Assembly (NCBI GenBank): GCA_965153455.1
Contig: OZ234503.1
Coordinates: forward strand, 12,467,118-12,531,117
DNA length: 64,000 bases
Source of the DNA: Sphagnum compactum
Taxonomy: Eukaryota > Bryophyta > Sphagnopsida > Sphagnales
Reading direction: 5' to 3'
A program made the position numbers and the translations under genes. The notes below the pieces were generated by a model, which was not told where the DNA came from, made no database searches, and worked only from the letters and a program-made list of their open reading frames with translations. This document shows, piece by piece, positions 12,300-25,570 of the stretch (positions are counted from its first letter, which is position 1; each line of letters starts with the position of its first letter).

Positions 12300-14790
12300 T
12301 GCATCTTCAAATGACAACAAATCAATGCAAGTTAATGTTGCCCATGTATTTATTCTAATGGCAAAAGTAACTCAAATTCAATACTTGTAGATATGGACAT
12401 TGAACTTTGATTAATCCATTAAAAAATATTCCTTCTTTCTATTGGTTGATACACACAATGCAAATCAATTATCTTACATATTCAATCATCGCATAGTCAA
12501 GATACTTTTATAGATATTGGAAAAAGTTTTCATCCTTCCAAATTCTTCGAGAGCTCTTCTTGCTTCCCTTTCTCTTTTCTTTATTGTTTACAAGCTTAAA
12601 CATGTGGCATTCAAGGTGTCAAACCTTAACTCTTCACTATTGTTATTTTCAAAACCTCTCACATATTGAGATCAAAAATTCAAAATGTAGCATTGTCTTT
12701 ATTCTTTGATACACACATGAGATATTAAATTATAATTGATGGTCCAAGAAAATAAACAACATAACACAAATCATACAAAACCCCATTCATACTATTCAAT
12801 AATCAGAATTCATCAACAATTAGTTGGACCCCATGTCAAACTATATTTGGTGGTCAATGAAATAGAAATTGAAAATTATGGAATGTTGATTAGGAAAAGA
12901 ACAAGTGCTCGTACATTTACAATTAAGGTACCACATTAGGAATCATAAACAAGATAGGACTAATTAAACCTTTTTGCTTCGCCACATGGTAGCCCATGTA
13001 AACACAATTTCTTTTTAATGACTTCAATGGAAATGCTTGGTTAATCATATGATCAATAAGTGTTATAATGGACGGTCAAGATTAATTGGGGAGTTTTGAC
13101 GTGTTTAAACCCATTTTACAATTATGTAAGGAGTGAAGTTCACTCCATGATACTTCCATTCTACTAATGTTATTTTCTAAGTGCCAAAAGACTATCCAAA
13201 AATCAAATAATGACCATTGTTTTGCATACACATATGCCTGACCTCCTATTAAAATTTTGAAAAAAAATTAATTTTTTAAAAAACAAACTAGTATACGTAT
13301 TTTTTCTTTGGAGCCCCAAAATCTAAAATTTTCAAAGTTTTATCATCACTTTTGTGAAAATGAGCGTTTTATTATTTAAATATTATGTCATGACATAAAA
13401 CATATCTTTATTTATTTGTGGTTAAAATATGAAAAGCTTTGAAAAAATGTTGTTATTCCTTTTGAATTTCTTTGGATAAAAGTCAACAATGGGCTAGAGT
13501 TCTTGAATTATGTTTCCAAACTTTTTTTTATAAAAATGAATTAAAATCATGATTCTTTTAAACCATAGTAATTTTAATATAATTTTCACTTAATGGAAAA
13601 ATTAGAACCATATAAGATGCATTATGATATTCATAGTGATTAACTGAAGTGAGATATTGGGGCAAGACAATCCTTTTACTGACCTCAATTGTAAATATGC
13701 GCAAGTTGATGTTGTAAAAACATACTACTAACAATTGTTATTTTGTTACCCCTCAAGGTTTAGAAGTTTACAACATAATCCACTTTGAAACATGCTCCAT
13801 AGTTTAGTTTTGTTTGTGCTTTCTCCCAATCAAATTGATTACAAACGGTTCACAATCAACTCTTCAATTTGAGCAATCCCCATCAAATTAGAAACATGTC
13901 CCAAATCCAAGCCACACATATCACATCTCAGTGTACCATGTAGCAGAATGAGAACCTTTTTTTGGTCTTCTATGTATTCACATTGTTGAAGTTGGAAACT
14001 GAAATGGCTTATAAGGTAACATGGTCATGTATTTCCATTTATCCAGTTCACTATCAATAAAATTTTCCTTTGGTAGATAAATTGACAATCGTGTCTTAAA
14101 TTTTTACTCAAGCGATAAAGCTTGATGGGCTTAAATTTTCAAAAAGCAAAATTTTCAAAATTTAAAAAGTGTTGAAATGCATGAGAATACAAAGATAGCT
14201 TTGAAATATAAGTTATCGATTTTTCATGGTGAAGTTTTCAATGAAACTTAAATTTGTATACTTTGTTTGGGTCTCTTTTTGCCCTTAAAAAAAGGGGGAA
14301 AAAAAGGTTAAAATGAAATGGTTGTTGGAACAATAATATTGTATGATTATATCTGAAGTTAGCACTTTATAACTTGGAGTTAATTGACGTACAATTATTG
14401 AGCCAAACCAGTGCAGAAGGCTCAAGCACCATGCATCTGCATTTAGTGCTATTAGATGGCAATTTTAATAATCAATGATAAACTCTGGCAACATTCAAGA
14501 TGAGAGACTTGGAACTTGGAACCAAATTTTATTAATGTACTTGATCTTTGCAGGAAAATGGTCAGCAAATACGGCAATCATCTTTAATGGGCTACAAGTA
14601 CGAAAGTACTACCACATTCTTTTTCTTCACCCTATGTGCCCTCCTCGGCCCATTTAATATCTTCCCAAAACAATAAAAATTGGGTTATGCCCAGATCTAC
14701 CTTTTGTAGCTATAACATCTCCATATTATGGGTACTAAAAAGGGAATATGGCATGTTATATACTTAACCTGACATCTTTATATACCCTGT
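12300..14790. other. Intergenic DNA without recognisable genes
   Basis: AT-rich, short open frames only, no motif seen. Confidence 0.5.
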
Positions 14791-14797
14791 CATGTTG

Positions 14798-14846
14798 ATG
14801 TTCATAACCTGTCAAGTTATGAACATAGTAAGCAGGTTATGAACAT
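14798..14846. repeat. Perfect 14-bp inverted repeat
   Basis: ATGTTCATAACCTG at 14798-14811 is matched exactly by its reverse complement CAGGTTATGAACAT at 14833-14846, with a 21-nt spacer that itself contains a third copy of TTATGAACAT. Confidence 0.75.
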
Positions 14847-14915
14847 GGCTTTTTATTGGACCTCCATCTTTAATGGACAAAATGGCAAGCAGGGAGAAAC
14901 ACATGGCAGTTACTG

Positions 14916-15043
14916 TATATATATATATATATAATGACCGGTTGGGTAGGTTTTTTAAAATTTCTACCCACCTGGTTATTAAAAAACACACACACACATA
15001 TATATATATATATGAGAATTCACCCCCCCCCCCCCCCCCCCCC
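14916..15043. repeat. Compound microsatellite: TA, CA-TA and C21
   Basis: A TA run (14916-14933) is followed by a CA run merging into a TA run (14986-15013), then, after a short unique stretch, 21 consecutive C residues (15023-15043). Such a long C tract is unusual in this AT-rich context and is also where assembly errors are likely. Confidence 0.85.
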
Positions 15044-15059
15044 AAAGATTCATCGGTTA

Positions 15060-18000
15060 TGAATTTCCTTGTCAAAGTAATACTCCCAATTACAAGTATA
15101 CTTGGCAAACATCAAGTATCATACATATCATACGCAGGTTTACGGTTTTTAAATTGGTACCCTACTTCACTGAAATTCAAGTGATCCAAGCACGTTCTTA
15201 AACTTTGAAAATTTAAATACCCGCCCCATAAGGGTAATATTGCTGGTCCTTTGTGATGCTAACCTACCAAAAGGGTAGGTTCTCTACCCAGTCTTCCAAA
15301 AATCAATAATGGCTTGATGAGTTATTGATAACTTTATTGATTGATAACTGGGTGTTTGCTCAATATAACTGGCCAACACTGGTGTATAGTCTGATACATC
15401 ATATATGTCAATTCTCAATTTGAAAATTTTGTATACAAATTTTCTTGATGGATTTTTTTTTGGGGTGCAAAGGGCATGTTGTGTGAGTCAAATCATTCAC
15501 TTTTAATTTTGAAATCCAAAGTAGTACCTAGTCCTGCACCATAAAGGAGAACCCCTACCTTGTAATTTAAGACCTGCACTAGGAAAAGTACTAGTATGTC
15601 TGCAGTGTTTCTTTTTTATTGTCCCAATAGGGATCTTTAATGTGATGTCAGAATACCATTCCTTTTGAGACTAGTATCCAGTCTAGGTAGTTGCAAATGT
15701 GGCTAAACAACTAAGGTTTCAATTAGCATAGGTGATTCAATGTTTGTGTTAGATGGAGTGACTTGACAATTTTTTTCTTAAATATTGAAGAGTGGTTATA
15801 ATGGAAAATTGTCATTTGCAAATGTTTATATAGTGATTACAATGACAAGAAGTTGGATTGAAAACTTTGGCAACATGTGCACTATCAAGTAAGTGTATTT
15901 GCCTATGGTGATGTTGCAACAAGAGTACATTTGGTTATATAAAGCAAGAACAAAAGGTTTTTTTCTTTAAAAAAATAATAATAAACATATTAAATTAATT
16001 ATTAAATTTTAGTTGTAAATTGCAATCCACATACAAAATTTGAATCATATTATTGTTTGCATGTTCAAGCTTTGTCAAGTTCCAAAAATCTTAACAAACC
16101 TCCTTAGTCTCGACTCCTTAAGTAGCTTTCCTTTTAGTCTCTTCACCTTCTCACTTAAATTCACATATTTATGAACATCAAATGGCGTTAGTGAGATTTT
16201 TTCACAATAATTTGTGGCCAAAAATTTCATCTAACTTATGATATAAAAAAAGCTTTGTAAGTTTATCAAATTCAAGTTGGTGTGGCTCTATAATTTGCAT
16301 TTGTCAATCAAAAGTTAAAACCTCTTTCTCAACATTTAACACATTCACTTTCACATTTTTGTATTAGAGGTACTAATAGGTTGGTTATGCTTACAACAAG
16401 ATAATTTGTTACATTTCCATTTAGAACCCAAACAACAATGCCAAGACTCACCCAAAAAAACTAAAACATTAGCCATTTGGTTTACAAGGTCATCCACAAA
16501 CAACAAAAGTTGATCCAATCGGATTTTAGGGGCACTACCTTGTCAAAACAATGATAAATTAAAGCATTCCAAATTTGAATGGCAATGTGTGTAGTATGTA
16601 TTCATTTCTAGTTCAAATGTGCAAGATTGAATATCTAAAACCAATGGGTGACCAACCTTTTAAATGAATTAATCTATTCCATTCAAGGTACCCACTACAT
16701 TACCAAATGTATGTCATTTAATCATATTAACTTCAAGCCATAATACATCCATACATTCTTGGGACATTGATATCCCTTTTTTGGTAATAGTGACAACAAC
16801 CACCATATAGAATAAAATACAAACTTCATGTCCCATTGCATCAATATGGTAAATGCAAAAATTGTGGTAAAACATTAATGGGGCTTCATGATATGAAAAA
16901 AACATTCCAAAACATGATACATCTACAAACAAAACAATAAATAATATTTTCCCCCATGGTATAACTTTCACTTCATGCATCAATATTACATATTTGAAAA
17001 AGATAATCGCAATCTACAAAATTTCTTGACACCTAAATCCGATCATGAAACATTTTCCTTCCAACAATGCAACCTCTTGTGCATCATGAAATTTGACCAC
17101 CATTTCAACATCTATCATGTTTTAAGGAATGGAGCCTTATGAAGGTTAAAAAGATGGAGGATTGGGCAAGGATGTAGATTGTTATAATTCATTCCAACAT
17201 CCAAATAAGTGAATAAGATAGGTTTGTTTTGATCACCATCAATATCGGCCCTAATGTAGTGTTAATATGATGCTTTTATTTCAAGGAGAAACCAAAAATA
17301 TCAATACACCTACTTCAATAATTCAAGTCGAAACATTAAGACCCTTCATGACCATGGAGTCACATTGTCATAATTTATAGATAGAATGCAAAGTTGCAAA
17401 CCAAAGTTGTTGAAAAGGAACACAAAACATGAACAAAATCTCAAAAATCTTGGATTGAATTGCCTTTAAAGAAAAGCACAAAACATAAACAAAAATTGTA
17501 AAAATCTTGGATCACGTTGAATTCTAAAACTTTCAGTTCACAAAATCACAATTTTCACAATCTTCAACACCTTAAGAACCGAAGGGCTAGGGTGTAGGTT
17601 CTAACGACGAAATAATATAATCAACACTTCAAGAAATGAACCAATTTTCCAAACAAACAAAAAGTCTAAGAATTAAAAATAATTAAAAATAACATCACCC
17701 AATGAATCATAATTCAAAATGAACATAGAAAGTGTAAAACTTTCAACTAAGAATTTCAAAGTTTGTAATTTATATTAAGTTTCCAATACTTAAAGAATCT
17801 TAAACTTGACCTTGGAGGCCTAAAGACAAACTCCAACATAAAACTTGAAATTGTGAGCATTTTCCATTCCCAAATCTCATCTACTAGTTTTTGCAAACAA
17901 TCCATTATTGCTTCTAAAATCCTACTCTCAATCATCTCATTCTTCCATAATTAAATTATGGCACCATCATTTTTTTAAATGCAATTCCATCAAAAAATTT

Positions 18001-19440
18001 AATCAATCCTATAAATTTAGATTTTAGTTGTAAAAGTAGTATTGGTAAAATTTAGTCTTCATTGCATTGCCACCAAATGGCAATGCAGACAAAATTGAAG
18101 TTCCCAACTTACAATTCATGTTTAACACTAATTAATTCCTAAAAAGGCCAATTGAGGAAATAAATAAATAAATAAATAAAAGAAATTTGCCAAGATTCTA
18201 GAGAAATAAACCCATTTCAAAACACGAGATAACTTTGAAATTTACTAGTGGACTTAACATATTTAAAGACTTTTCTTGAAATACTAAAATATTCAAACTA
18301 AGGGTGCCAAACCCCATTTTTTCAAAAAATCAATTATTTTGGCAAAACTAGTCAAACAAGAGTCATAGGTATGGTATGCAAGATGACCAAAAATTCAATC
18401 ATGATGGTAGCAACAATGATGAATAAAGGTTGGTGTCACAAGAAATATTGACAACTTAGGTTTTAAGGTTTTTTGCATGGTGATGATTTTGCCACTTGGC
18501 AACAATGACATCACTAGAAGAATTCTTGTCCTATGCAACCACAACTTAAACGACTATTGGTCCTAAACAACTCAAGAGACAACTATAAACCGTATTTGCA
18601 ACTAGTCACTCCATGTGGCAATGTTTGTAGTTGTAATCTAGTTGATATTACAACTAATAAATGAAATTACATTTTTTAAAGACATCTGACACATAATTTA
18701 ATGAAATCTATTCATTCAAGAATACATTCCATTCTTGGAATGGATGCTTAGCTTGTTGTGAGTGTGTGTTCACATGGGTTCATTTTTTAATGTAGTCAAA
18801 TTGAAAATGTAAAGTTGTTAAAACAACTAAACAACAACTTGTGGTAATGTGGCAAAGTTGAAGTGTCCATTATGTACATGTATAATCTAATATAGTTATT
18901 TTTTTGTCACATCTAAGTCATATGCATGTGATGTGGATTTATTGGTAATATGACATGGCACCCAACAACTTGTAATTTATGTCCACATGGACCCCAAAAA
19001 TGACACAATCATTTTTGTAGTTGTTTTCTTTCCACATATGTAAATAATAGCCATGTGGAACCCAAATGTCAATGACTCTAGTTATACCCATGTGGATATT
19101 GTTCAAAGTTTATATTTTGTTGTTGTTGGATGACTCATTGATTTAGCTAGGAGAAAATTAATACTATTAAAGACCATGAAGGTCACCTATGATTCTTATG
19201 AATGTTAAAGTAAAACAATAATCAAAACTTGGAAATGTTCCAACTCTTTATGGAAGTGAATTTAGTACCTTATCTTATCACTTTGCAATAAAGTTGCGGG
19301 TCACAAAATCTTTCAATTTTGGACATAGGTAGTCCAACAATTCAAGGGTTGAAGTATCCATATATTACAACTATGTGACTTTTCGATCTTCGCCATTGTC
19401 CGTTTGCCCAACTAGTACCTTTCCATATCTTTGCCATTGC
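15060..19440. other. Long intergenic DNA without recognisable genes
   Basis: Contains a small hairpin AACCTACC-AAAA-GGGTAGGTT near 15,260, a 56-bp tandem duplication with CACAAAACAT anchors at about 17,421 and 17,477, and an AAAT run near 18,158-18,180. No gene is recognised. Confidence 0.5.
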
Positions 19441-19454
19441 ACCGTCTTTGTGCT

Positions 19455-20985
19455 CTAAATCTCTTCAATAGGGCACACCTTCAAAGTTTTAATACCACAT
19501 AAAGTGTAGTGAACCATTAAACATGATCTCTTATGCCATTCCTGCTCATTTGTTTTGGGACAAACAATGGCGGTCCACAAATCAGTAAGCCTAGAAAATG
19601 AGGCTTGATTAGCACAACATTCTCCCACATTTTGATTAGCACTTGGTGAGCCACAAATATCTACACATCTACAATCACAATTGGCATGAAAACCCCCAAT
19701 TTTGGAATGCATATTGTTTAGGCCAATGCATAGCTCCACAAGTTTAATATGGTAGTGACATCAACAAGTTGACCATTCTTTCATGCGCCTAACAAACCAA
19801 GGCTTCAACAAAGTGAAGGCAATGAATTCAATCTTGGCATTGAGATGCTTTTCCTTAAATGTAGTGAAAAAATGAAAAAATGCAGTGCAACTATTTTGCC
19901 ACTTGCCAACCTAGTAAAGATTAATGTGCCTATGAGCTCCCTTGCAGTAAAGTGTTTGGTTGTACACTTGTTTGCAAGGTGTGTGGAAACTCTAGTTTTG
20001 ATACTTTCCACTATAAGGTGGCTTTGTTTGGTCTCCCTAAATTAGGTAACAACGGTTTCAGTAGCTCATGTCTAAAAAGTTTTCCAACAACTTGTTACTA
20101 AATCTCCAACTCATAATCATGCAAGTCTTACATTAGTTATAAAGCATAATTCCTGGCCAAAATTGCAATTAATCGTCTTGCCCCCTTTACGAAAAATGTG
20201 CAACTACATTCATTTGATCCACTAAATGCTGATGTTGACAACAATAGTCCTTTAGTCTTGTCATTTGCTGTAACTAGTCTTGCACATGAGGCCTATTTGT
20301 GTTTTCTATTTTTTTCCTTCCTTAGCTCCTCTTTTTGAGCTATGTGATCATGTAATGGTGGTCTTGTAGTTTCAACCCCTGGCATGGTGGGTCCTCCTTG
20401 CAAATTTGTTTGTCCTCCCCCATTGCCTTCACTATCTATGGTGGGATTAACAACAATAAATGGCAACAGATGGTGATTCATCAACAAGAATCGTGTTTAT
20501 GGTGGGATTAACAACCTCAATGGCAACAGATGGTGATTCATCAGCAAGAACCTTATTTGTGGTGGGATTAACAACCTAAGTGGCAACAGATGGTGATTCA
20601 TTAGCAAGAACTGTGTTTATGGTGGGATTAACAACCTCAATGGCAGCAGATGGTGATTCATCAGCAAGAACCTTATTTGTGGTGGGATTAACAACCTAAG
20701 TGACAACAGATGGTGATTCATTAGCAAGAACCTTGTCTATCGTGGGATTAACAACCTTAGTGGCAGCAAATGATGATTCATCAGCACAACCCTATTTGTG
20801 GTGGGATTATCAACCTCAATGGCAGCAGATGGTGATTTATTAGCAATAACCTTGTCTATGGTGGGATTAACAACCTCAATGGTAACAAATGGTGATTCAT
20901 CAACAAGAACCTTAATGTTAGGCTCTGCCTTCATCATCACCTTTCTACCACGCCCTTTTGAACTATTTTTCTTCTACCCATTAAA
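19455..20985 (-). pseudogene. Broken Cys-rich gene of unrecognised family
   Basis: Reading the minus strand from about 20,985 down, coding-like pieces follow in order. First is a basic start (KCKSHFNG, then SSKGRGRK), then 20-residue repeats (see 20,438-20,915), then a coiled-coil-like QQMTRLKDYC segment near 20,250. A piece with LKPWFVRRMKEW and VELCIGLNNMHSKIGGFHA follows near 19,680-19,800. The last piece contains CDCRCVDICG and CPKTNEQEWHKRSC followed by CGIKTLKVCP. The Cys and His spacing suggests a zinc-binding C-terminus. Several frameshifts and stops separate the pieces, so no intact product is made. The architecture resembles repetitive, probably transposon-associated plant proteins, but I cannot name the family. 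Confidence 0.5.
20438..20915 (-). repeat. 60-bp tandem array (about 8 units) with 120-bp dimer pattern
   Basis: GTGGGATTA recurs at 20441, 20502, 20562, 20622, 20682, 20742, 20801 and 20861, a 59-61-bp period. On the minus strand a unit reads as 20 residues, roughly NPTIDKVLADESP.V.IEVV. Units starting 20502, 20562, 20622 and 20682 alternate between CTCAA/TCAGCAAGAACC and CTAAG/TTAGCAAGAAC variants, so the latest amplification copied a two-unit block. The array appears to be part of the minus-strand pseudogene around it. Confidence 0.85.
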
Positions 20986-21409
20986 GTGTGATTTGCATTT
21001 TTAACATGCATCACAACAAAATTCAGAGCATGTGATCTAATGTTAACATTCCCTAATAACCAATTCCATTTTAAATTTGACAAAATTTGTTTTTTGTATC
21101 TAAAAGCTTTTCAATCAAGGAGCAACATAAGACAATTGATGTAAGGTTTGCCACAACACACATTCTCACACTTAAGCATCCATGTACAAACCTAAACCAA
21201 ATACTTCATGTATTTAGAGTTTTAAGCCCCATAACACAATTGCATCATTATAGAAGGACTAGATTAGTCCTTCAAGCTAAAGCATATTCAATAACACCAG
21301 CAAAATTAATGGACAAACTGGATTTAATGACTATGCATTTCAAAGAAACCCACAAGGTTGACCAATGGTGGAGTTAGAAAACATTAAAAACACAAGAAAA
21401 CAAGGAAAG

Positions 21410-22045
21410 TTTCACTATTGGGAAGCATTACCAAAGTGTTTAGCAATGGACTTGACTTGTGGTGATGCAATGACATTGACTCCTAATAAATTATAGTCAT
21501 GCAAAACAAAGTTGGGTGCTGCTGATGCTTCAAGGAAGCACATGAATACTTGGAAAGAAGTGAATCACTAATGGGAAACATTAACCTCATTAACAAAAGA
21601 CTTTACTTGTGTTGATGGAATGACATCAAGCCTTTATAACAATGATTCATAATGCTAGGTCAAGGAAGTAAGTTGTTGGTGATGCTTCTAGGAAGCACTT
21701 GAATACTTAGAAAAGAGTGAATCACTAATGGGAAGCACTAACAGCACTAGTAGAGGACCTTATTTGTGGTGATGCAATGACATCAAGATTTTATAATAGT
21801 GATTCATAGTGTTGGACCAAGGAAGCTAATTGCTAGTGATGCTTCTACAAAGCATATGAATACTTGGCAAGAACTGAATCATTAACAAAACTAACAAAGG
21901 ACTTTACATATGCTAATGGAATGACATTGACTCCTTGACAATGACCATAATGCTAAGTTAAGGAAGCTAGGTGTTGTTGATGCTTCTAAAAAGCACATGA
22001 GTATTTGGAAAGAAATGAGTCATTCTTGGTTAATGACATTAGGTG
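21410..22045. repeat. ~157-bp tandem repeat, four to five copies
   Basis: The anchor GATGCTTCTA.GAAGCACATG recurs at about 21527, 21684, 21841 and 21982 (spacings 157, 157, 141). Within units, GAATCACTAATGGGAA, GACTTTACTTGTG.TGATG and AATGACATTGACTCC also recur. A diverged partial unit lies at the left edge. Stops occur in all frames. It abuts the 60-bp array but shares no unit sequence with it. Confidence 0.8.
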
Positions 22046-22049
22046 TTTT

Positions 22050-23620
22050 TTAAGAATGTCATGGTGCTTCAAAAGAAGGCATGTAGTGTTAAGCCATGAC
22101 TTTGGGTGCTTGGAAGACTTCTAATAGGAAGCACAATAAATAAAAAGTGGAAACTATAGTTGTTGCAATGTCATTAGGTGCTTTGATAACCACTCACAAT
22201 GCTAATGAATGATAGAAGGGAGTCTACATGTGTTGAGCCAATTAAAAGCTTAGTTGATGAAGTAAAGGCTTGAATACATGGGTCAAGGACTTGAATGGAC
22301 ATACTTGAAGACTCTATGTGCTACCCATAGTTCAAGTTACAAGGTGATGGACTCTAGTGGTGAGTATGTAATGGGTTGTAATTGAATGAAGACAATTAAA
22401 ATTGTTAGGCAACCAAGGACCTTGTTTATGCTAGATTGAACTTTGAACTTTGAATTGTAAGAAAAAGGACTACAAGCACTAGAAGCTATAAGTTAGGAAT
22501 CAAATATAACCTGGTTGAATAATATACGTGGCAAGTTCGGCATGGAAAAGAATCCCTTGTTACTACTGTTTTAATCCAAGACTCACTAGCGGATGCTCTA
22601 GTTGTAAGTGGAAGGTGCAACCTGAAACATAACATGTGAAACTTCATCAAAGACAACCACATTTAAAGAAAATCTCAAGTAAATGTTATAGATACAAAAC
22701 AACCTTAATTAAATTACAACCTTAGCCACCCTTTAAGCACAACCTCCATGGAATGCTTACATGAAAACTAAATACACGATATAAATCCACTGATGATAGG
22801 AGTTTGGAGAAATTATAATGAAATTGATTATGCAAGTTGCAAGTGTTGAAAGTAGACCATTGACACATACGAAGTTATCCACTGCTTCATTTACTGGTCA
22901 CATGTTGAACATGAAATGGTTCAGCTCAAGGGTCAAGGAAATGATGAAATGCTTCCAAGTCCAAAAAGCTCATAAGCCCATCTCAATTGCAAACCGTAGC
23001 AATCCACTTGCAAATGAAACCAACCTTAAGTTCCATTAAACTGTAAGTCAAAACCATTAAATAATCACCAAGCCAAGTTCATTGTGGACCCTTTGTTTTA
23101 TCTCCAAAATTACTCGTGGGGGGGCAATTCATTACCTAATGAATCAAGTAGGTTCAAAATGCCATCATTATAGGTGCGGCAATAGCTAATATATTTTGTA
23201 TTAAAATGAGTTTCACATAGTAGCATCAAAATTCAAGAAATCAATGTTCACTTTGTCAAAAGAAAGACCTAAAACTACTTGCATACAATAGTGCCTCACC
23301 TCATCAATGAACAATTTGGCTATGTAATTCCATTTTCAAACTATTCTTCATTGTATAACTTCAGAAAGTTAAAAATTGAACCATATTTATTAAACTTACA
23401 TGGACTATTTAGGCAACACCAACTCCATAACTTTTGACATTGAAACTGAAACCTAATGTAGGAGTTGGTAAACACATAATTAAGTGAAGAAGTTGGAAAT
23501 ATTACTTCAAAACCTGCCTCCACTGATTACTACCAGAACACACAAGTAATGTCTACCATGGGCATAATGAATTCCTACATAGTAACTTGCATCATCTAAA
23601 AAAAGAAGACTAGTAAAATG
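22050..23620. other. Intergenic DNA without recognisable genes
   Basis: A 73-codon open frame at 22,818-23,039 (plus) has a balanced composition but no motif I recognise and no supporting context. Otherwise nothing is seen. Confidence 0.45.
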
Positions 23621-23625
23621 TAAAT

Positions 23626-23815
23626 CTTTCAATGCAATAACTCCATCATTTAATATCATGTTCAAAAGTGGACATGAAGTTTCCAATTCCCAAAGTTGTT
23701 GCCATGTTACTATAGCAAACCTTTCAATGCAATAACTCCATCATCCAATATCATGTTTAGAAATGGAAATAAAGTTTCCAACTCCCAAAGTTGCTACCAT
23801 GTTATTATAGCCTAC
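23626..23815. repeat. 95-bp tandem duplication
   Basis: CTTTCAATGCAATAACTCCA starts at 23626 and again at 23721. The two 95-bp copies differ by scattered substitutions and share the end CCATGTTA.TATAGC. Confidence 0.8.
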
Positions 23816-23819
23816 ACAT

Positions 23820-25560
23820 GTATTGATTATGCTAATGGCTACTACCTAAACATGAAACAAGGATCACAAGGTTGCGGGCCAAGTTTGCAAAGTTCTACTT
23901 AAAAAATCATCAAATTTCAAGACTCTTATAAACGACGAGTTTGAAAGTAAGACCAAATACTATTCTTTGTTGAAAAAGGTTGTATGTTTTATTGCGATGG
24001 CAGCTCCTTTGGGATAGATGCTAGAATAATATTTGAAATGGCCACCCAAACGAACCCTTGTGTGCAGTGCTACAACATTCATACCCAACTTGATCAATCC
24101 CATAGCTCCAAGTTTGTCCTAAAATAGATTTACATCATGTAAAGATCTAAAGCATCACGCACCTTTCATCTTGTTCCTTTCTGGTGCAACCTCATAATCG
24201 CATGCACCTAAAAAAGTTTCATGATGGTGGACAGATCCAAAAGTTTTTCCCATCTTGGCCTACTTGTTGGAAAACATTATGTTATATGTGCCTTGGGGAG
24301 GTGATGGTAGGGGTAACAAGACTTTTAGGCATGTTTCATTCGAGAAGAAAATACAAGAGCAGACACCGAAAATTGAAACATTTGTATGTTTTGGAGCTCT
24401 AGCGAACAAGTTCATCATGGGTTTTAGCTTCCTTCAATGACAACTTTCCTAAACTCAAATGCACAGGACATTTGCTATCACTAATCGTGCATCTCCAGCA
24501 TCCATCTTAAAACTTGACGTCATGACCAATGGAGATAAATACTCCCTACTGCACACATTCACTCCTACCAGGCACAAAGTTCAATAATGTGCAACAAATG
24601 ATATGAGGAGAACTATAATTCATAGTGCACACATGGTCACGCCTAACAAACGTCTTTTTGCAAACACATGTGCCCCAATCATCGCGCAAAGGAAACAAAC
24701 ATGTTTTCAAATTGAGCAACCTCCTGGACCACCAGATGCCAATGGATGGTGACGATGCCATTTTAGGGTTTAGGATGATGGATGAAGAAAAAACAGGACA
24801 ATCCTCATAACAAATTCATCATTTGGAGAATGAAACTATGTTTAATTGCTTGTTGGTTGCTCCAAATTGGACCTAGTTGCACTTGATTGAGTGGTGCATC
24901 AAGAATATATTGAATTTTTGTGTGGGACTTGTTGCAAATTGGTCTAAACTAGCTTGGGCATTGCTTAAATTACCTCACCAATTTTGCACTAATTGTTTTG
25001 GATGAATTTTGAATTTTTAAAATGCACATATTTTTGAAGTGGATCTAATAACATGTCAATTCACATCAAAACACATTGATGACTTCATAATTCACTTTCT
25101 TATAACAAAATAGGAAATTTTGCTACAAACAACATATTATTGCACCACATTTACACATGGCAAAAGACTCTTGAACTTCAACAGGCTCTAAATTTTCATT
25201 TTAAAAAAAGCTACACATTTCTTACAATATGGTGTTTTTTAGATGTGTTTCATATTTCCCCATTACTCCAAAAAAATTGAATGTAAAAAAAGTTTGTATT
25301 ATGAAAATTAAAGACCCTTTTACAATTGACTCCTGTCTTGGATCTACAAAAATTCAACTTCAAAAGTCCTAAACACCAAACAAAACGTGAAATTAAAAAA
25401 TTTGACAATTTGATTTTGATTCCTCATCATTCATATTTGAAAATAAGCACTACTTCTCATAATTGTCATGATATTCAAATGGCACCACATAGACAAATGT
25501 AACAAAAAATGCAGTTTTTTCAATCGCCCAACATCCTTTTTGGCTTGTTTGATTGTGATT
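23820..25560. other. Intergenic DNA; no gag, protease or integrase seen
   Basis: This is where the 5' half of the adjoining copia element would be expected, but I find no gag zinc knuckle, protease or integrase motif and no 5' LTR. The retrotransposon therefore looks truncated at its 5' side. Confidence 0.5.
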
Positions 25561-25570
25561 GCACCCAACA

